Below, one piece after another: positions 16,712 through 25,337 of a stretch of DNA of 64,000 nucleotides. The notes below the pieces were generated by a model that was not told where the DNA came from, searched no databases, and worked only from the letters and a program-made list of their open reading frames with translations. The position numbers and the translations under genes were made by a program. Every line of letters begins with the position of its first letter. Within the stretch, counting starts at the first letter, position 1. Source of the stretch: Nocardia sienata NBRC 100364 (GTDB taxonomy: Bacteria; Actinomycetota; Actinomycetes; Mycobacteriales; Mycobacteriaceae); NCBI RefSeq assembly GCF_001613205.1, contig NZ_BDBX01000021.1:186001-250000 (forward strand), given 5' to 3'.

Positions 16712-18352
16712 ATGAGTACAGGGCGACCCGAGGCGCCGCCGGCGCGATCCGGTTCCGGACTGGTGCTGGCCGTGCTGTGCGCGGGCCAGTTTTTGATGGC
16801 TCTGGACAGTTCGGTGATGAACGTATCCATGGCGACCGTGGCGCAGGACCTCGGGACGAGCATCACCGGCATCCAGACCGCCATAACCCTCTACACGCTG
16901 GTGATGGCGTCGCTGATGATCACCGGCGGGAAGATCGGCGCGATAGCCGGCCGCCGGCGCGTCTTCGGGATCGGCCTGGTGGTGTACGGCCTGGGGTCGT
17001 TCGTCACCGGTCTCGCGCCGAATCTCGGCGTCCTGCTGGTGGGCTGGTCGCTGCTCGAGGGGATCGGCGCGGCATTGATCATGCCGGCGATCGTGGCCCT
17101 GGTTGCCGCGAACATCCCGGCCGAACGCCGGACCGCGGCCTACGGTCTCATCGCCGCCGCGGCCGCCGCGGCGATCGCGGTGGGGCCGCTGTTGGGTGGC
17201 GCGGTGACGACCTACGCCTCCTGGCGGCTCGTCTTCTTCGGCGAGGTGGTCCTGGTCGTCGCGATCCTCTTGCTGTTACGCAAGCTGAACGACACCTCCG
17301 CCGAACAGGCCCACCTCGACTACCTCGGTTCGGCGCTGTCGATATGCGGCCTGGCGATGATCGTCTACGGGGTACTCCGCTCGAGCGAATGGGGCTGGGT
17401 ACAGGAGCGGCCCGGCGCACCCGCCGTGTTCGGCCTGTCACCGGTGATCTGGCTGCTGCTCGGTGGCCTGCTCGTCCTGTACCTGCTCCGCGAACGGCTG
17501 GCCGTCTGTGTACGCACCGGGCGCGAACCGCTGTTCGATCCGGAGCTACTGGGCAACCGGCAGCTCACCGGCGGTCTGGGTATGTTCTTCGCCCAGTTCG
17601 CGGTACAGGCCGGGGTGTTCTTCACCGTCCCGCTGTTCCTCTCGGTGGTCCTCCAGCTCAGCGCTCTCGGAACCGGCGCCCGCCTGCTACCGCTGTCGGT
17701 CGCGTTGATCGTGACGGCCGTCGGCATCCCGAAATTCGCGCCGCGGGTGGGTCCGCGGCGCGTGGTCCGCCTGGGCCTGCTCTCCATGACCATCGGGATA
17801 CTGCTGCTGGCCGGCGGAATGGACCCCGGAGCCGACGCGCGCGTGGTCGCGATCCCGATGCTGCTGATGGGCGCGGGCCTGGGTGCGCTGGCGTCGCAAC
17901 TGGGTGCGGTGACCGTCTCCGCGGTGCCCGAATCACGCAGTGCCGAGGTAGGTGGGTTGCAGAACACCGCCACCTACCTCGGCGCGTCGCTGGGCACCGC
18001 GCTGATCGGCTCCATCCTGATCGCCACGTTGACCTCGTCGGTCACCGAGGGGATCGAGAACAATCCCGCGGTGCCGGCCTCCGTCCAGCAGCAGGCCACC
18101 ACCGTGCTGGCCGACGGCGTCCCGTTCTTGTCCGACACCCAGTTGCGCGACGCACTCGCCGCCGCCGGAGTGGACGGACCCACCGCCGATTCGGTCGTCT
18201 CGGTCAATACATCGGCCCGCCTGGACGCGCTGCACACGGCGTTCGCGGCGACGGCGCTGCTGGCCGTCATCGCGCTGTTCGGTACCAGGCGGCTACCGGA
18301 ACGGCCCCTGGCGCGGTCGGACGGCGGCACCGGTTCACCCGCCGCCGGATGA
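16712..18352 (+). CDS. MFS transporter, DHA2 (14-helix drug:H+ antiporter) type
   Basis: 546 residues. The start LVLAVLCAGQFLMALDSSVM followed by NVSMATVAQDLG is the DHA2 motif D1 region, and GRRRVFGIGLVVYGLGSF the motif A loop. Many hydrophobic segments fit 14 transmembrane helices, with a large extracytoplasmic loop near the C-terminus (about 445-495). It probably exports a drug or secreted metabolite using proton motive force. It could serve the biosynthetic genes in the window but is not adjacent to them. No regulator sits beside it. Confidence 0.9.
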   Translation: MSTGRPEAPPARSGSGLVLAVLCAGQFLMALDSSVMNVSMATVAQDLGTSITGIQTAITLYTLVMASLMITGGKIGAIAGRRRVFGIGLVVYGLGSFVTGLAPNLGVLLVGWSLLEGIGAALIMPAIVALVAANIPAERRTAAYGLIAAAAAAAIAVGPLLGGAVTTYASWRLVFFGEVVLVVAILLLLRKLNDTSAEQAHLDYLGSALSICGLAMIVYGVLRSSEWGWVQERPGAPAVFGLSPVIWLLLGGLLVLYLLRERLAVCVRTGREPLFDPELLGNRQLTGGLGMFFAQFAVQAGVFFTVPLFLSVVLQLSALGTGARLLPLSVALIVTAVGIPKFAPRVGPRRVVRLGLLSMTIGILLLAGGMDPGADARVVAIPMLLMGAGLGALASQLGAVTVSAVPESRSAEVGGLQNTATYLGASLGTALIGSILIATLTSSVTEGIENNPAVPASVQQQATTVLADGVPFLSDTQLRDALAAAGVDGPTADSVVSVNTSARLDALHTAFAATALLAVIALFGTRRLPERPLARSDGGTGSPAAG

Positions 18353-18391
18353 CCCCGTACCGGTGCACCACTCATCGACACCTTGTATCGG

Positions 18392-18433
18392 GGAGCCGGC
18401 AGCGGCCTCGGGCAACCGCCCGGCACCGGCTCC
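18392..18433. terminator. Nested terminator hairpin
   Basis: Outer arms GGAGCCGG/CCGGCTCC enclose an inner CGGGC-AACC-GCCCG stem. It lies downstream of the MFS gene and upstream of the convergent PAP2/kinase gene end. Confidence 0.65.
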
Positions 18434-18478
18434 GACCGCTGGCCCCGGGCAGGGAGCCCGAAGGCTCGCCCGGACCGC

Positions 18479-20062
18479 TCAGCGGAAACGGAACACCTCG
18501 GGCAGCCACGGGGCCCGGCGGTGATGCGGACGGCTGCGGTTGGCCCAGAGCGGATTCGATTCGTCGCGCCGGTACACCGTGAGCTGGCCCGCCACCGAGA
18601 AGCGCAGGTGGGTGGCGCTGCCGAACACTTCACCGTCGGCGGCGAGCGGTTCGGGCCGGGGTAGGTACACGAACAGCTCCGACAGTTGCCGTTCTCCGTA
18701 GACCCGGCTGTGCCCGATGGCGGCCAACAGCAGCGCCACCACCGCCCGGGTACGGGACCAGCGCAGATCGGCGCGCAACCAGCGGACGTCGAGCAGGCCG
18801 GAATCGAGCCGGTCCCGGAACGCCGGTACGGCGCCGTGCGGATGGTAGGGCCCGTTACCGACGAAGAGGAACCACACCCGCTGCCAGTGGTCGTCGAGGT
18901 AGATCTCGATCGGTTCGGCGCGGTGCAGGGTGACCACGAGCGCCGCCGCGAACGCCGGCCACTTCCCCCACCGCGACTGCCACTTCTCACGCAACCGGAC
19001 CAGGTCCGGATAGGAACCGAGGCTGAAGGTATTGATCAGGTGCCGGGTCTGCACCTCGTTGGTGTCACCGTACTGGACCCCGGCGATATCGACCGCGACG
19101 GCTTCCCCGACCCCGGTGGCGTCGACGACTTCGAGCAGATCGTAGACACCGAGATCGCGGGCGAAGTGGTTGAGCGTGCCGGTCGGGATCACCACCAGCG
19201 GCAACCCGCGGCGCAGGGCGACCGCGGCCACCGCGGCGACGGTCCCGTCGCCGCCGGCCACCCCGAGGGCCGCGACCGGTTCCGGCTGCTCGGCAATGGC
19301 CTGCGCGAGAAGTTCGGCGCAGTCGACATCGGGCCGGGTGCGCAGCACCACCGCGGCCGGCAGAGCCGCGGCGATATCGTCGGTGGGGTCGTAGTTGGCG
19401 TCACCGGATACCGGGTTCACGATGACGACGAGCCCCTTGCCCTCGGCGAGCACGGGCGCCTCGCGGACCAGCCGGGCCCGCGCCTCATCGGATTCACGTA
19501 CCGGCCACCAGCGCCGGGTGGCCAGCGCGATCCCGGAGCCCACTGCCGCGCCGACGAGGACATCCGAGCCCCAGTGCACTCCCGTGTGCACCCGGGAGTA
19601 GGCGACCGCCGCGGCCAGCGGCGCGACGGCCAGCGCGGTCCGCGGACTCTCCATCGCGACCGCGGTCGCGAAGGCCGCGGCGCTGGCGCTGTGCCCGGAA
19701 GGAAACGACGACGAGGACGGGGGCGGGGACAGCCGGCGGTACTCCGGCATCAGTTCCGCCGCCGGACGGCGGCGCGCGAAAATCGGCTTGAGCACGAGAT
19801 TGGCCACGAAACTGGCGCCGGCCACCGAGACCACCCCGCGCAACCCCGCCCGCCGGGTGGCGCCCTGGCGTACGGCCAGCAGCCCCGCACAGGCCATCCA
19901 CAGGACACTGTGGTCGGCGCTGCCGGTCAGTCGCAGCAAGCCCGCGTCCAGTCGGGAGGCGGGCAGTTCCGCCACCGCGCCGCCCACCGCGCGATCGAAT
20001 CGCCCTATTTTCCGGAACCTACGGCGCGCCCAACCACTCACTCGCCCGACACTACTCATCAC
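18479..20062 (-). CDS. PAP2 phosphatase - diacylglycerol kinase-like fusion protein
   Basis: 527 residues. The N-terminal half is a membrane PAP2 lipid phosphatase with all three catalytic motifs: KPIFARRRP, FPSGHSASAAA and SRVHTGVHWGSD (about residues 93-170). The C-terminal half (about 210-500) is a lipid/diacylglycerol kinase catalytic domain with VVIVNPVSGDANYDP, GVAGGDGTVAAVA and IPTGTLNHFARDLG. Such fusions exist in actinobacteria and presumably interconvert phosphorylated and dephosphorylated lipids; the exact lipid is unknown. It is convergent with the MFS gene and 51 bases downstream of msrA on the same strand, so it may follow msrA in a transcript. Confidence 0.9.
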   Translation of the reverse strand: MMSSVGRVSGWARRRFRKIGRFDRAVGGAVAELPASRLDAGLLRLTGSADHSVLWMACAGLLAVRQGATRRAGLRGVVSVAGASFVANLVLKPIFARRRPAAELMPEYRRLSPPPSSSSFPSGHSASAAAFATAVAMESPRTALAVAPLAAAVAYSRVHTGVHWGSDVLVGAAVGSGIALATRRWWPVRESDEARARLVREAPVLAEGKGLVVIVNPVSGDANYDPTDDIAAALPAAVVLRTRPDVDCAELLAQAIAEQPEPVAALGVAGGDGTVAAVAAVALRRGLPLVVIPTGTLNHFARDLGVYDLLEVVDATGVGEAVAVDIAGVQYGDTNEVQTRHLINTFSLGSYPDLVRLREKWQSRWGKWPAFAAALVVTLHRAEPIEIYLDDHWQRVWFLFVGNGPYHPHGAVPAFRDRLDSGLLDVRWLRADLRWSRTRAVVALLLAAIGHSRVYGERQLSELFVYLPRPEPLAADGEVFGSATHLRFSVAGQLTVYRRDESNPLWANRSRPHHRRAPWLPEVFRFR

Positions 20063-20113
20063 CGCGGCCGGGCCGCGAACCGAAGCGGCGCGGCCGCGGT
20101 GATACCCCGAGAC

Positions 20114-20629
20114 CTACTGTGCGGTGGTCTGCCGCCGCGGCAACTTCCACCCCGGCCGCGGGAAGTGGCAGGTGTAGCCGTTGGGGAAGTGCTGCAGATA
20201 ATCCTGGTGCTCGGGTTCGGCCTCCCAGAATTCCGGCGCGGGTGTCACCTCGGTGACGACCTTGCCCGGCCACAATCCCGAATCCTCGACGTCGACGATG
20301 GTGGCCAGCGCCTCGCGCTTCTGTTCGTCGTCGAGATAGAAGATCTCCGAGCGGTAGCTGCTGCCGATATCGTTGCCCTGACGATCCTTGGTGGTCGGAT
20401 CGTGGATCTGGAAGAAGAACTCCAGCAGCGCCCGGTAGTCGGTCTGCGCCGGGTCGTAGACGATCTCCACGGCCTCCGCGTGTCCCGGATGGTTGCGGTA
20501 GGTGGGGTGGTCGTTGCGCCCGCCGGTGTAGCCGACGCGCGTCGATACGACCCCGGGCTGCTTACGGATCAGCTCCTGCATACCCCAGAAGCATCCGCCG
20601 GCCAGGATCGCCTTGCGCGTTTCGGTCAC
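20114..20629 (-). CDS. msrA: Peptide-methionine (S)-S-oxide reductase
   Basis: 171 residues, the normal single-domain MsrA length. The catalytic motif [12 protein letters not shown] has Cys at residue 13, [12 protein letters not shown] and [11 protein letters not shown] are family hallmarks, and the C-terminus has a further cysteine ([11 protein letters not shown]) that can act in thiol recycling. It reduces methionine S-sulfoxide in oxidised proteins with thioredoxin. A GAGGAGGAA ribosome-binding site precedes the ATG. Confidence 0.97.
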   Translation of the reverse strand: MTETRKAILAGGCFWGMQELIRKQPGVVSTRVGYTGGRNDHPTYRNHPGHAEAVEIVYDPAQTDYRALLEFFFQIHDPTTKDRQGNDIGSSYRSEIFYLDDEQKREALATIVDVEDSGLWPGKVVTEVTPAPEFWEAEPEHQDYLQHFPNGYTCHFPRPGWKLPRRQTTAQ

Positions 20630-20678
20630 GCTTCCTCCTCGGTCTTCCGCTTGTCCTGCCCCGGGTACAACCCGCGAC

Positions 20679-20707
20679 CGGCTCCGGAAAATCCCGTTCC
20701 GGAGCCG
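20679..20707 (-). terminator. Hairpin terminator between methyltransferase and msrA
   Basis: CGGCTCCGGAA and its exact complement flank a 7-base loop. On the minus strand it follows the methyltransferase stop at 20720 and precedes msrA. Confidence 0.75.
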
Positions 20708-20719
20708 ATCGGCGCGTGG

Positions 20720-21532
20720 TCAGTCACGATGCGCGGTCACCAGCAGATACTCCCATTCCATCCGGCCGTTGCCCAGGTCGTGCGCGGCGCCGAGATCGGC
20801 CAGTTCCCGATCCAGCCGCGCGGCCCGGTCCGGCTCGTCGGCGAGCGTTCTGTACACGGTGACCAGGGGACCGTAGTTGGCCTTGAAGAAGTCACGGAAG
20901 GCGGTGCCGTCGGCGAAGCACTCGACAACAGCACGCTCCCGGCGCAGCTCCAGGCGGGTCACCCGGTCCCCGAGCAATTCCGTGACATGCGCTTCCTCAC
21001 CCCACAGCGGCGGCGGCTGCGCGCCGGGCGGCGGGGCGGGGGCATACGGCTTCATCACCGCGAACATCCGGCCGATGAAACCTTCCGGTGTCCAGTTGAT
21101 CAGGCCGATCGTCCCGCCCGCTCGGGTGACCCGGACCAGCTCGTCGGCGGCGGTCCGATGAAACGGCGCGAACATCACCCCGACGCAGGAGAGGACGGCG
21201 TCGAAGGCGCCGGAGTCGTAGGGCAGGGCTTCGGCGTCGGCCTGTTCCCAGGTGAGCTCCACACCCGCGGCAGCGGCATTGCGGCGGCCGGCCTCGAAGA
21301 GTTCGGGGGTGAGGTCGCTTGCGACGACCTCGGCACCCGCCTCGGCCGCCGGTATCGCCGCGTTCCCGGCGCCGGCGGCGATATCGAGTACCCGCTGCCC
21401 GGGTCCGATACCGCAGGCGGCGACCAGCCTCCTGCCGAGTCCGGGAATCACATCGGCGGCCACCCGGGGGTAGTCGCCGGAGGCCCACATCGCTCTGTGC
21501 TTGCCCTTGAGGTCGGGCGCGAACTGCGTCAT
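20720..21532 (-). CDS. SAM-dependent methyltransferase (UbiE/type 11 fold)
   Basis: 270 residues. The SAM-binding core is RVLDIAAGAGNAAIPAAEAG (motif I), VVASDLTPELFE, WEQADAEALPYDSGAFDAVL and FAPFHRTAADELVRVTRAGG, all in family order. The substrate is unknown. The ATG at 21532 has the expected leader (GAGGAGC nearby). It is transcribed toward msrA but separated from it by a strong hairpin, so it is probably an independent unit. Confidence 0.88.
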   Translation of the reverse strand: MTQFAPDLKGKHRAMWASGDYPRVAADVIPGLGRRLVAACGIGPGQRVLDIAAGAGNAAIPAAEAGAEVVASDLTPELFEAGRRNAAAAGVELTWEQADAEALPYDSGAFDAVLSCVGVMFAPFHRTAADELVRVTRAGGTIGLINWTPEGFIGRMFAVMKPYAPAPPPGAQPPPLWGEEAHVTELLGDRVTRLELRRERAVVECFADGTAFRDFFKANYGPLVTVYRTLADEPDRAARLDRELADLGAAHDLGNGRMEWEYLLVTAHRD

Positions 21533-21613
21533 CGTCTGCTCCTCGAGGTCGATCGGAACCTGGAACCGCTTACGGCAGGTCGCGCCCTCCGGACAACTTC
21601 GCGGCCGCCCTCT

Positions 21614-21639
21614 GTAGTCGTTTCGCGTAGTCGTTTCGC
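21614..21639. repeat. 13-base tandem repeat
   Basis: GTAGTCGTTTCGC occurs twice with no gap, in the long non-coding stretch upstream of the methyltransferase. Probably a small duplication. Confidence 0.7.
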
Positions 21640-22128
21640 CAGCTCAACGGCGTGCCGGCTCGTCCCATTGTCAGCCCGGCGGCCGCGCGCCGCAAACCCC
21701 GGATTCGATCCACCACCGCAGCCGTCGGGGAACTGTGTAGCCCGAGCCGGACCGGTCGGATCCGGCCGCCGCGGCCCACACGCTCGAGCGGCTACGCGTG
21801 GGACTCGCCGGGCCTCGCGCCACGACGAGGGCCGGTCCGATGCCCGCGGACCGTCCGCACCGCGCGCCGCGCACGGTCCGAACGCGGCTGGCGCCGACTA
21901 TCGCTGTGTCCCGAGGGCGACCGCGGACTCACCTGGCGGACCACGCCCAACGACCGTAGTGTTCTCCTGGATCATCGGGCGCGCCGCGCCTGTAGGCAAC
22001 GCCCACCGAGCGCGCATACCCGCGGCCGTACGCCGCCGCCCGCGCGACCTGCATCACCTCGCGGCATGGCCATCGAACACCATGTGGCGCAAGGTAATTC
22101 ACGATCATCTCCAGTAGGGTGCTACCTC

Positions 22129-22169
22129 ATGCCGAGACGACGGACCGACCGCTCGGAAGGTCTCGGCAT
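22129..22169. promoter_or_regulatory. Inverted repeat before the first CYP157-like gene
   Basis: ATGCCGAGAC at 22129-22138 and GTCTCGGCAT at 22160-22169 are exact complements separated by 21 bases, ending 24 bases before the TTG start. It could form a leader hairpin or serve as a two-half operator. Confidence 0.55.
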
Positions 22170-22193
22170 ATCACGACCAGTCTGGAGTAATCC

Positions 22194-23435
22194 TTGAGCA
22201 CGCCACCGCCCGATACCCACACCGCACCCGGCTCACCTTTCACCGACGACGGCCCCCGCGTCCCCCTCTACGCACCCGAATTCGCCGAGGATCCCCACCG
22301 GGTGTTCCAGCAGATGCGCCGCGAACACCGGGCGATGGTGCCGGTCGATCTGGCTCCCGACGTCCCCGCGACCCTGGTGATCGACCACCGGGCCGCAGTC
22401 CGCATCCTCAACGACCACGAGCACTTTCCCGCCGACCCGCGTGCCTGGCAGCAGCGCATGCCCGCCGACTGCCCCGTACTGCCGATCATGGAATGGCGCC
22501 CGATCGCGGCACGCAGCACCGGAATCGACCAGCAGCGTTACCGGGAGGCCAATGTCGCGGCGCTGGCCGCGATCGACCTGCACGCCATCCGCTCCGCGGT
22601 CGAGGAGATCGCCGTACCGCTGATCAGTGCCTTCTGCCAAACCGGGCGAGCCGATCTACTGGTGCAGTACGCCTTCCCGCTCGCCTTCGAGGTCTGCAAC
22701 ACCCTGCTCGGTTGCCCACCCGAGATCGGCCGGCGCGTCGCCGCCGGTATGGCCGCGATGTTCGAAGGTGTGGACGCCGACGAGGGTAACCGGATGATCG
22801 GCGCGGCCCTGGCAGAACTGGTGGCGCTCAAACGAACCGAACCGGGCAACGATGTCACCTCGCTACTGCTCGATCATCCCGCCGAACTGGACGAGGAGGA
22901 GATGATCCACCAGGTGACAAGCCATTACGGCGCGGGCATCGAACTGCAGCAGAATCTCATCGCCAACACTCTGCTGCTCATCCTCACCGACGAACGTTTC
23001 GGCGGAAACGTGCTCGACGGCAGCCTCTCCACCCGCGACGCCCTCGACGAGGTCCTTTTCGACAACCCGCCCATGGCCAATTTCCTCATCACCTACCCCC
23101 GCCAGCCGATTCTGATCGACGACGTCTGGCTCCCCGCCCACCAACCCGTCGTCATCAGCATCGCCGCCTGCAACCACGACCCCTCCATCCGCTCCGACGA
23201 CCACCGCGGCAACCGCTCCCACCTGTCCTGGGGCCTGGGCCAGCGCAACTGCCCGGCGCAGACACTGGCCTACCTGGTCGCCCAGGACGCCATCGACCAA
23301 CTACTGGACGCGCTTCCCGAACTCGAGGCCGATCTGCCACCCGAGGGCCCTACCTGGCGCCCCGGCCCCTTCCACCGGTCACTCACCGCACTGCCGGTGA
23401 AATTCCCGCCGTCACCCCCGTTCACATTCCGCTGA
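22194..23435 (+). CDS. CYP157-like cytochrome P450 lacking EXXR (copy 1)
   Basis: 413 residues. The haem loop LSWGLGQRNCPAQTLAYL supplies the cysteine. The K-helix position reads DEVLFDNPPMANF: Glu is kept but the EXXR arginine is Phe. This matches the known peculiarity of the actinomycete CYP157 family, where only the cysteine is invariant. The I-helix (YGAGIELQQNLIAN) also lacks the usual threonine. RVFQQMRREHRAMVPVDL is typical of P450s that accompany actinomycete conservon operons, although no conservon genes are here. The TTG start follows GGAG by six bases and aligns with the start of copy 2. Whether it is a catalytic oxygenase is open. Confidence 0.88.
   Translation: MSTPPPDTHTAPGSPFTDDGPRVPLYAPEFAEDPHRVFQQMRREHRAMVPVDLAPDVPATLVIDHRAAVRILNDHEHFPADPRAWQQRMPADCPVLPIMEWRPIAARSTGIDQQRYREANVAALAAIDLHAIRSAVEEIAVPLISAFCQTGRADLLVQYAFPLAFEVCNTLLGCPPEIGRRVAAGMAAMFEGVDADEGNRMIGAALAELVALKRTEPGNDVTSLLLDHPAELDEEEMIHQVTSHYGAGIELQQNLIANTLLLILTDERFGGNVLDGSLSTRDALDEVLFDNPPMANFLITYPRQPILIDDVWLPAHQPVVISIAACNHDPSIRSDDHRGNRSHLSWGLGQRNCPAQTLAYLVAQDAIDQLLDALPELEADLPPEGPTWRPGPFHRSLTALPVKFPPSPPFTFR
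23058..23245 (+). repeat. Near-identical DNA block shared by the P450 pair (copy A)
   Basis: This 188-base segment is repeated at 24552-24739 with one difference that I can find (ATCC versus ATAC). The rest of the two genes differs much more, including at silent sites. Confidence 0.9.
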
Positions 23436-23675
23436 TATTCCGCACGCCCACCCGAACGATCCGCCGCGTCCCCGCCCGGGCACACCGCCACCGAGGACCG
23501 AACAGCACGACCGGTACCCCATGGACAGAGCAGCACGGCGCGATGTCGCGTATGCGCAAAACGAATTCGGCCGCAACATCTTCGGCGGCCCGGTCGCGTA
23601 TCGTGCCCGAGCGGGTCGCAATGACAGGACCGCACTCGGGCCTCTCGTCGACCACTGCGAAACTACGGAGTCACT

Positions 23676-24926
23676 GTGAGCACCTCTCATCCCGATACCC
23701 ACACCCCACCCCGTGCCGTTCACGGTTCGCCCTTCGCCGACGGCGGCCCGCGCATCCCCCTCTACTCGGCCGAATTCGCCGCGGACCCGCACCGGGTGTT
23801 CCAGCAGATGCGCCGTGAACACCGCTCGATGGTACCCGTGGATCTCGCACCCGATGTGCCCGCGACCCTGGTCATCGAACATCGGACCGCCGTCCGCATC
23901 CTCAACGACCACGAACACTTCCCCGCCGACCCCCGGACCTGGCAGCAGAGCATGCCCGCCGGCTGCCCCGTACTGCCGATCATGGAATGGCGGCCGGTGC
24001 CGGCCCGTAGCACCGGAATCGACCAGCAGCGTTACCGGTCGGCGAATCTGGCCGCGCTCGCGGAGGTGGATCTGCACGGACTCCGCGCGTCGGTGGAGCA
24101 GATCGCGATGCCCCTGATCAACTCCTTCTGCGAGACCGGCCGAGCCGATTTGCTGATGCAGTACACCTTCCCGCTCGCCTTCGGGGTCTGCAACACCCTG
24201 CTCGGTTGCCCACCCGAGATCGGGCAGCAGGTCGCCGCCGGTATGGCCGCCATGTTCGAAGGGATCGACGCCGGTGCCGGCAACCAGATGATCAATGCCG
24301 CACTGGCCGAACTGGTCGCGCTCAAACGGGCCGAGCCCGGAGACGACGTCACCTCGCGGCTACTACAACACCCCGCCGCACTGGACGAGGACGAAATGGT
24401 CCATCAGCTGGCGGGTCTGTACGGGGCGGTGATCGAGCTACAGCAGAACCTCGTGGCGAACGCGCTGCTGCTCATCCTCACCGAGGAACGTTTCGGCGGA
24501 AATGTGCTCGGCGGCAGCCTCTCCACCCGCGACGCCCTCGACGAAGCGCTGTTCGACAACCCGCCCATGGCCAATTTCCTCATCACCTACCCCCGCCAGC
24601 CGATTCTGATCGACGACGTCTGGCTCCCCGCCCACCAACCCGTCGTCATCAGCATCGCCGCCTGCAACCACGACCCCTCCATACGCTCCGACGACCACCG
24701 CGGCAACCGCTCCCACCTGTCCTGGGGCCTGGGCCAGCGGACCTGCCCGGCGCAGACTCCGGCCTACCTGGTCGCCCAGGACGCCATCGACCTGCTGCTG
24801 GACGCGCTTCCCGAACTCGAACTGGATGCCCCCGAGGGGCCCGCCTGGCGACCGGGGCCCTTCCACCGGTCACTCACCGCACTGCCGGTGAAATTCCCGC
24901 CGTCACCGCCGATTTTCCTCGGGTGA
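23676..24926 (+). CDS. CYP157-like cytochrome P450 lacking EXXR (copy 2)
   Basis: 416 residues, clearly a tandem paralogue of the preceding gene. The haem loop is LSWGLGQRTCPAQTPAYL; the K-helix position reads DEALFDNPPMANF, again without Arg. The I-helix is YGAVIELQQNLVAN, again without Thr. GGAG precedes the GTG start by five bases. The N-terminal tail is a few residues longer (TPPRAVHGSPFADGG). A 240-base gap separates it from copy 1, so it may have its own promoter. Its last 24 bases overlap the convergent small gene at 24903-25337. The persistence of two copies with the same deviations argues that both are used. Confidence 0.88.
   Translation: MSTSHPDTHTPPRAVHGSPFADGGPRIPLYSAEFAADPHRVFQQMRREHRSMVPVDLAPDVPATLVIEHRTAVRILNDHEHFPADPRTWQQSMPAGCPVLPIMEWRPVPARSTGIDQQRYRSANLAALAEVDLHGLRASVEQIAMPLINSFCETGRADLLMQYTFPLAFGVCNTLLGCPPEIGQQVAAGMAAMFEGIDAGAGNQMINAALAELVALKRAEPGDDVTSRLLQHPAALDEDEMVHQLAGLYGAVIELQQNLVANALLLILTEERFGGNVLGGSLSTRDALDEALFDNPPMANFLITYPRQPILIDDVWLPAHQPVVISIAACNHDPSIRSDDHRGNRSHLSWGLGQRTCPAQTPAYLVAQDAIDLLLDALPELELDAPEGPAWRPGPFHRSLTALPVKFPPSPPIFLG
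24552..24739 (+). repeat. Near-identical DNA block shared by the P450 pair (copy B)
   Basis: Second copy of the segment at 23058-23245. It covers the K-helix-to-haem region of the gene. Confidence 0.9.
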
Positions 24927-25337
24927 CGCGGACGCGTCCCCGCTCCGTCCGCCGCGATGGGGACCTTCGATGGTCCGCGCGGCACGCGCCCAGACACTTT
25001 CGATATCGAAACGGTCGGCCTGCCACGAGTCGGTGACGACCCGGACCCGGCCCCGCCAGGCCCGCATGATCCGGGCGTGCACCGGCCATCGCACGAAGCG
25101 CCGCATATCCCGCTCGCTGTCCCATACGGAGATGGAACCACCGCGCAGCTGCGCGGGCCGGCCCCAGAGCCACACTCCCACCGCGCCCTGCAGCACCGGC
25201 CAGGTCTCGCCCAGTTCGAGTCCCTCCCGGTAGATCTGCTGGACTTCCTTCTCCGATGTCGCCAGGAAATCGGTCACGCTGACGAACACCGTCCCGGCGG
25301 AGTCGGCACCGGGGCCCGGCTTCCACGGCATGAGCAC
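24903..25337 (-). CDS. Hypothetical protein, possible dimeric alpha/beta-barrel (CrtA/monooxygenase-like)
   Basis: About 144 residues. VFVSVTDFLATSEKEVQQIY, GAVGVWLWGRPAQLRGGSIS and VWDSERDMRRFVRWPVHARI give a beta-alpha-beta pattern reminiscent of small spheroidene-monooxygenase-like or antibiotic-monooxygenase-like folds (inference). A GTG at 25337 follows GGAGG by a few bases; an ATG at 25331 is the alternative. The frame continues far upstream without a good start. The 9-base inverted repeat at 25412-25446 lies about 75 bases upstream and may regulate it. Function unknown. Confidence 0.65.
   Translation of the reverse strand: MLMPWKPGPGADSAGTVFVSVTDFLATSEKEVQQIYREGLELGETWPVLQGAVGVWLWGRPAQLRGGSISVWDSERDMRRFVRWPVHARIMRAWRGRVRVVTDSWQADRFDIESVWARAARTIEGPHRGGRSGDASASPEENRR

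Larger units (their letters stand above)
21533..22193. other. 661-base intergenic region
   Basis: No convincing gene. It holds a 13-base tandem repeat at 21614-21639 and the inverted repeat at 22129-22169 just before the first EXXR-less P450. Short open frames here look random: they are rich in Arg and Pro and match no family I know. Confidence 0.6.

Noticed and set aside
21570..21779. 69-codon minus-strand frame
   Set aside because: No family, no ribosome-binding site seen; the tandem repeat falls inside it.
18686..22117. Long plus-strand open frame antisense to the PAP2/kinase, msrA and methyltransferase genes
   Set aside because: The minus-strand genes carry clear family motifs; the plus frame is Arg/Gly/Pro-rich and open only because of GC bias.
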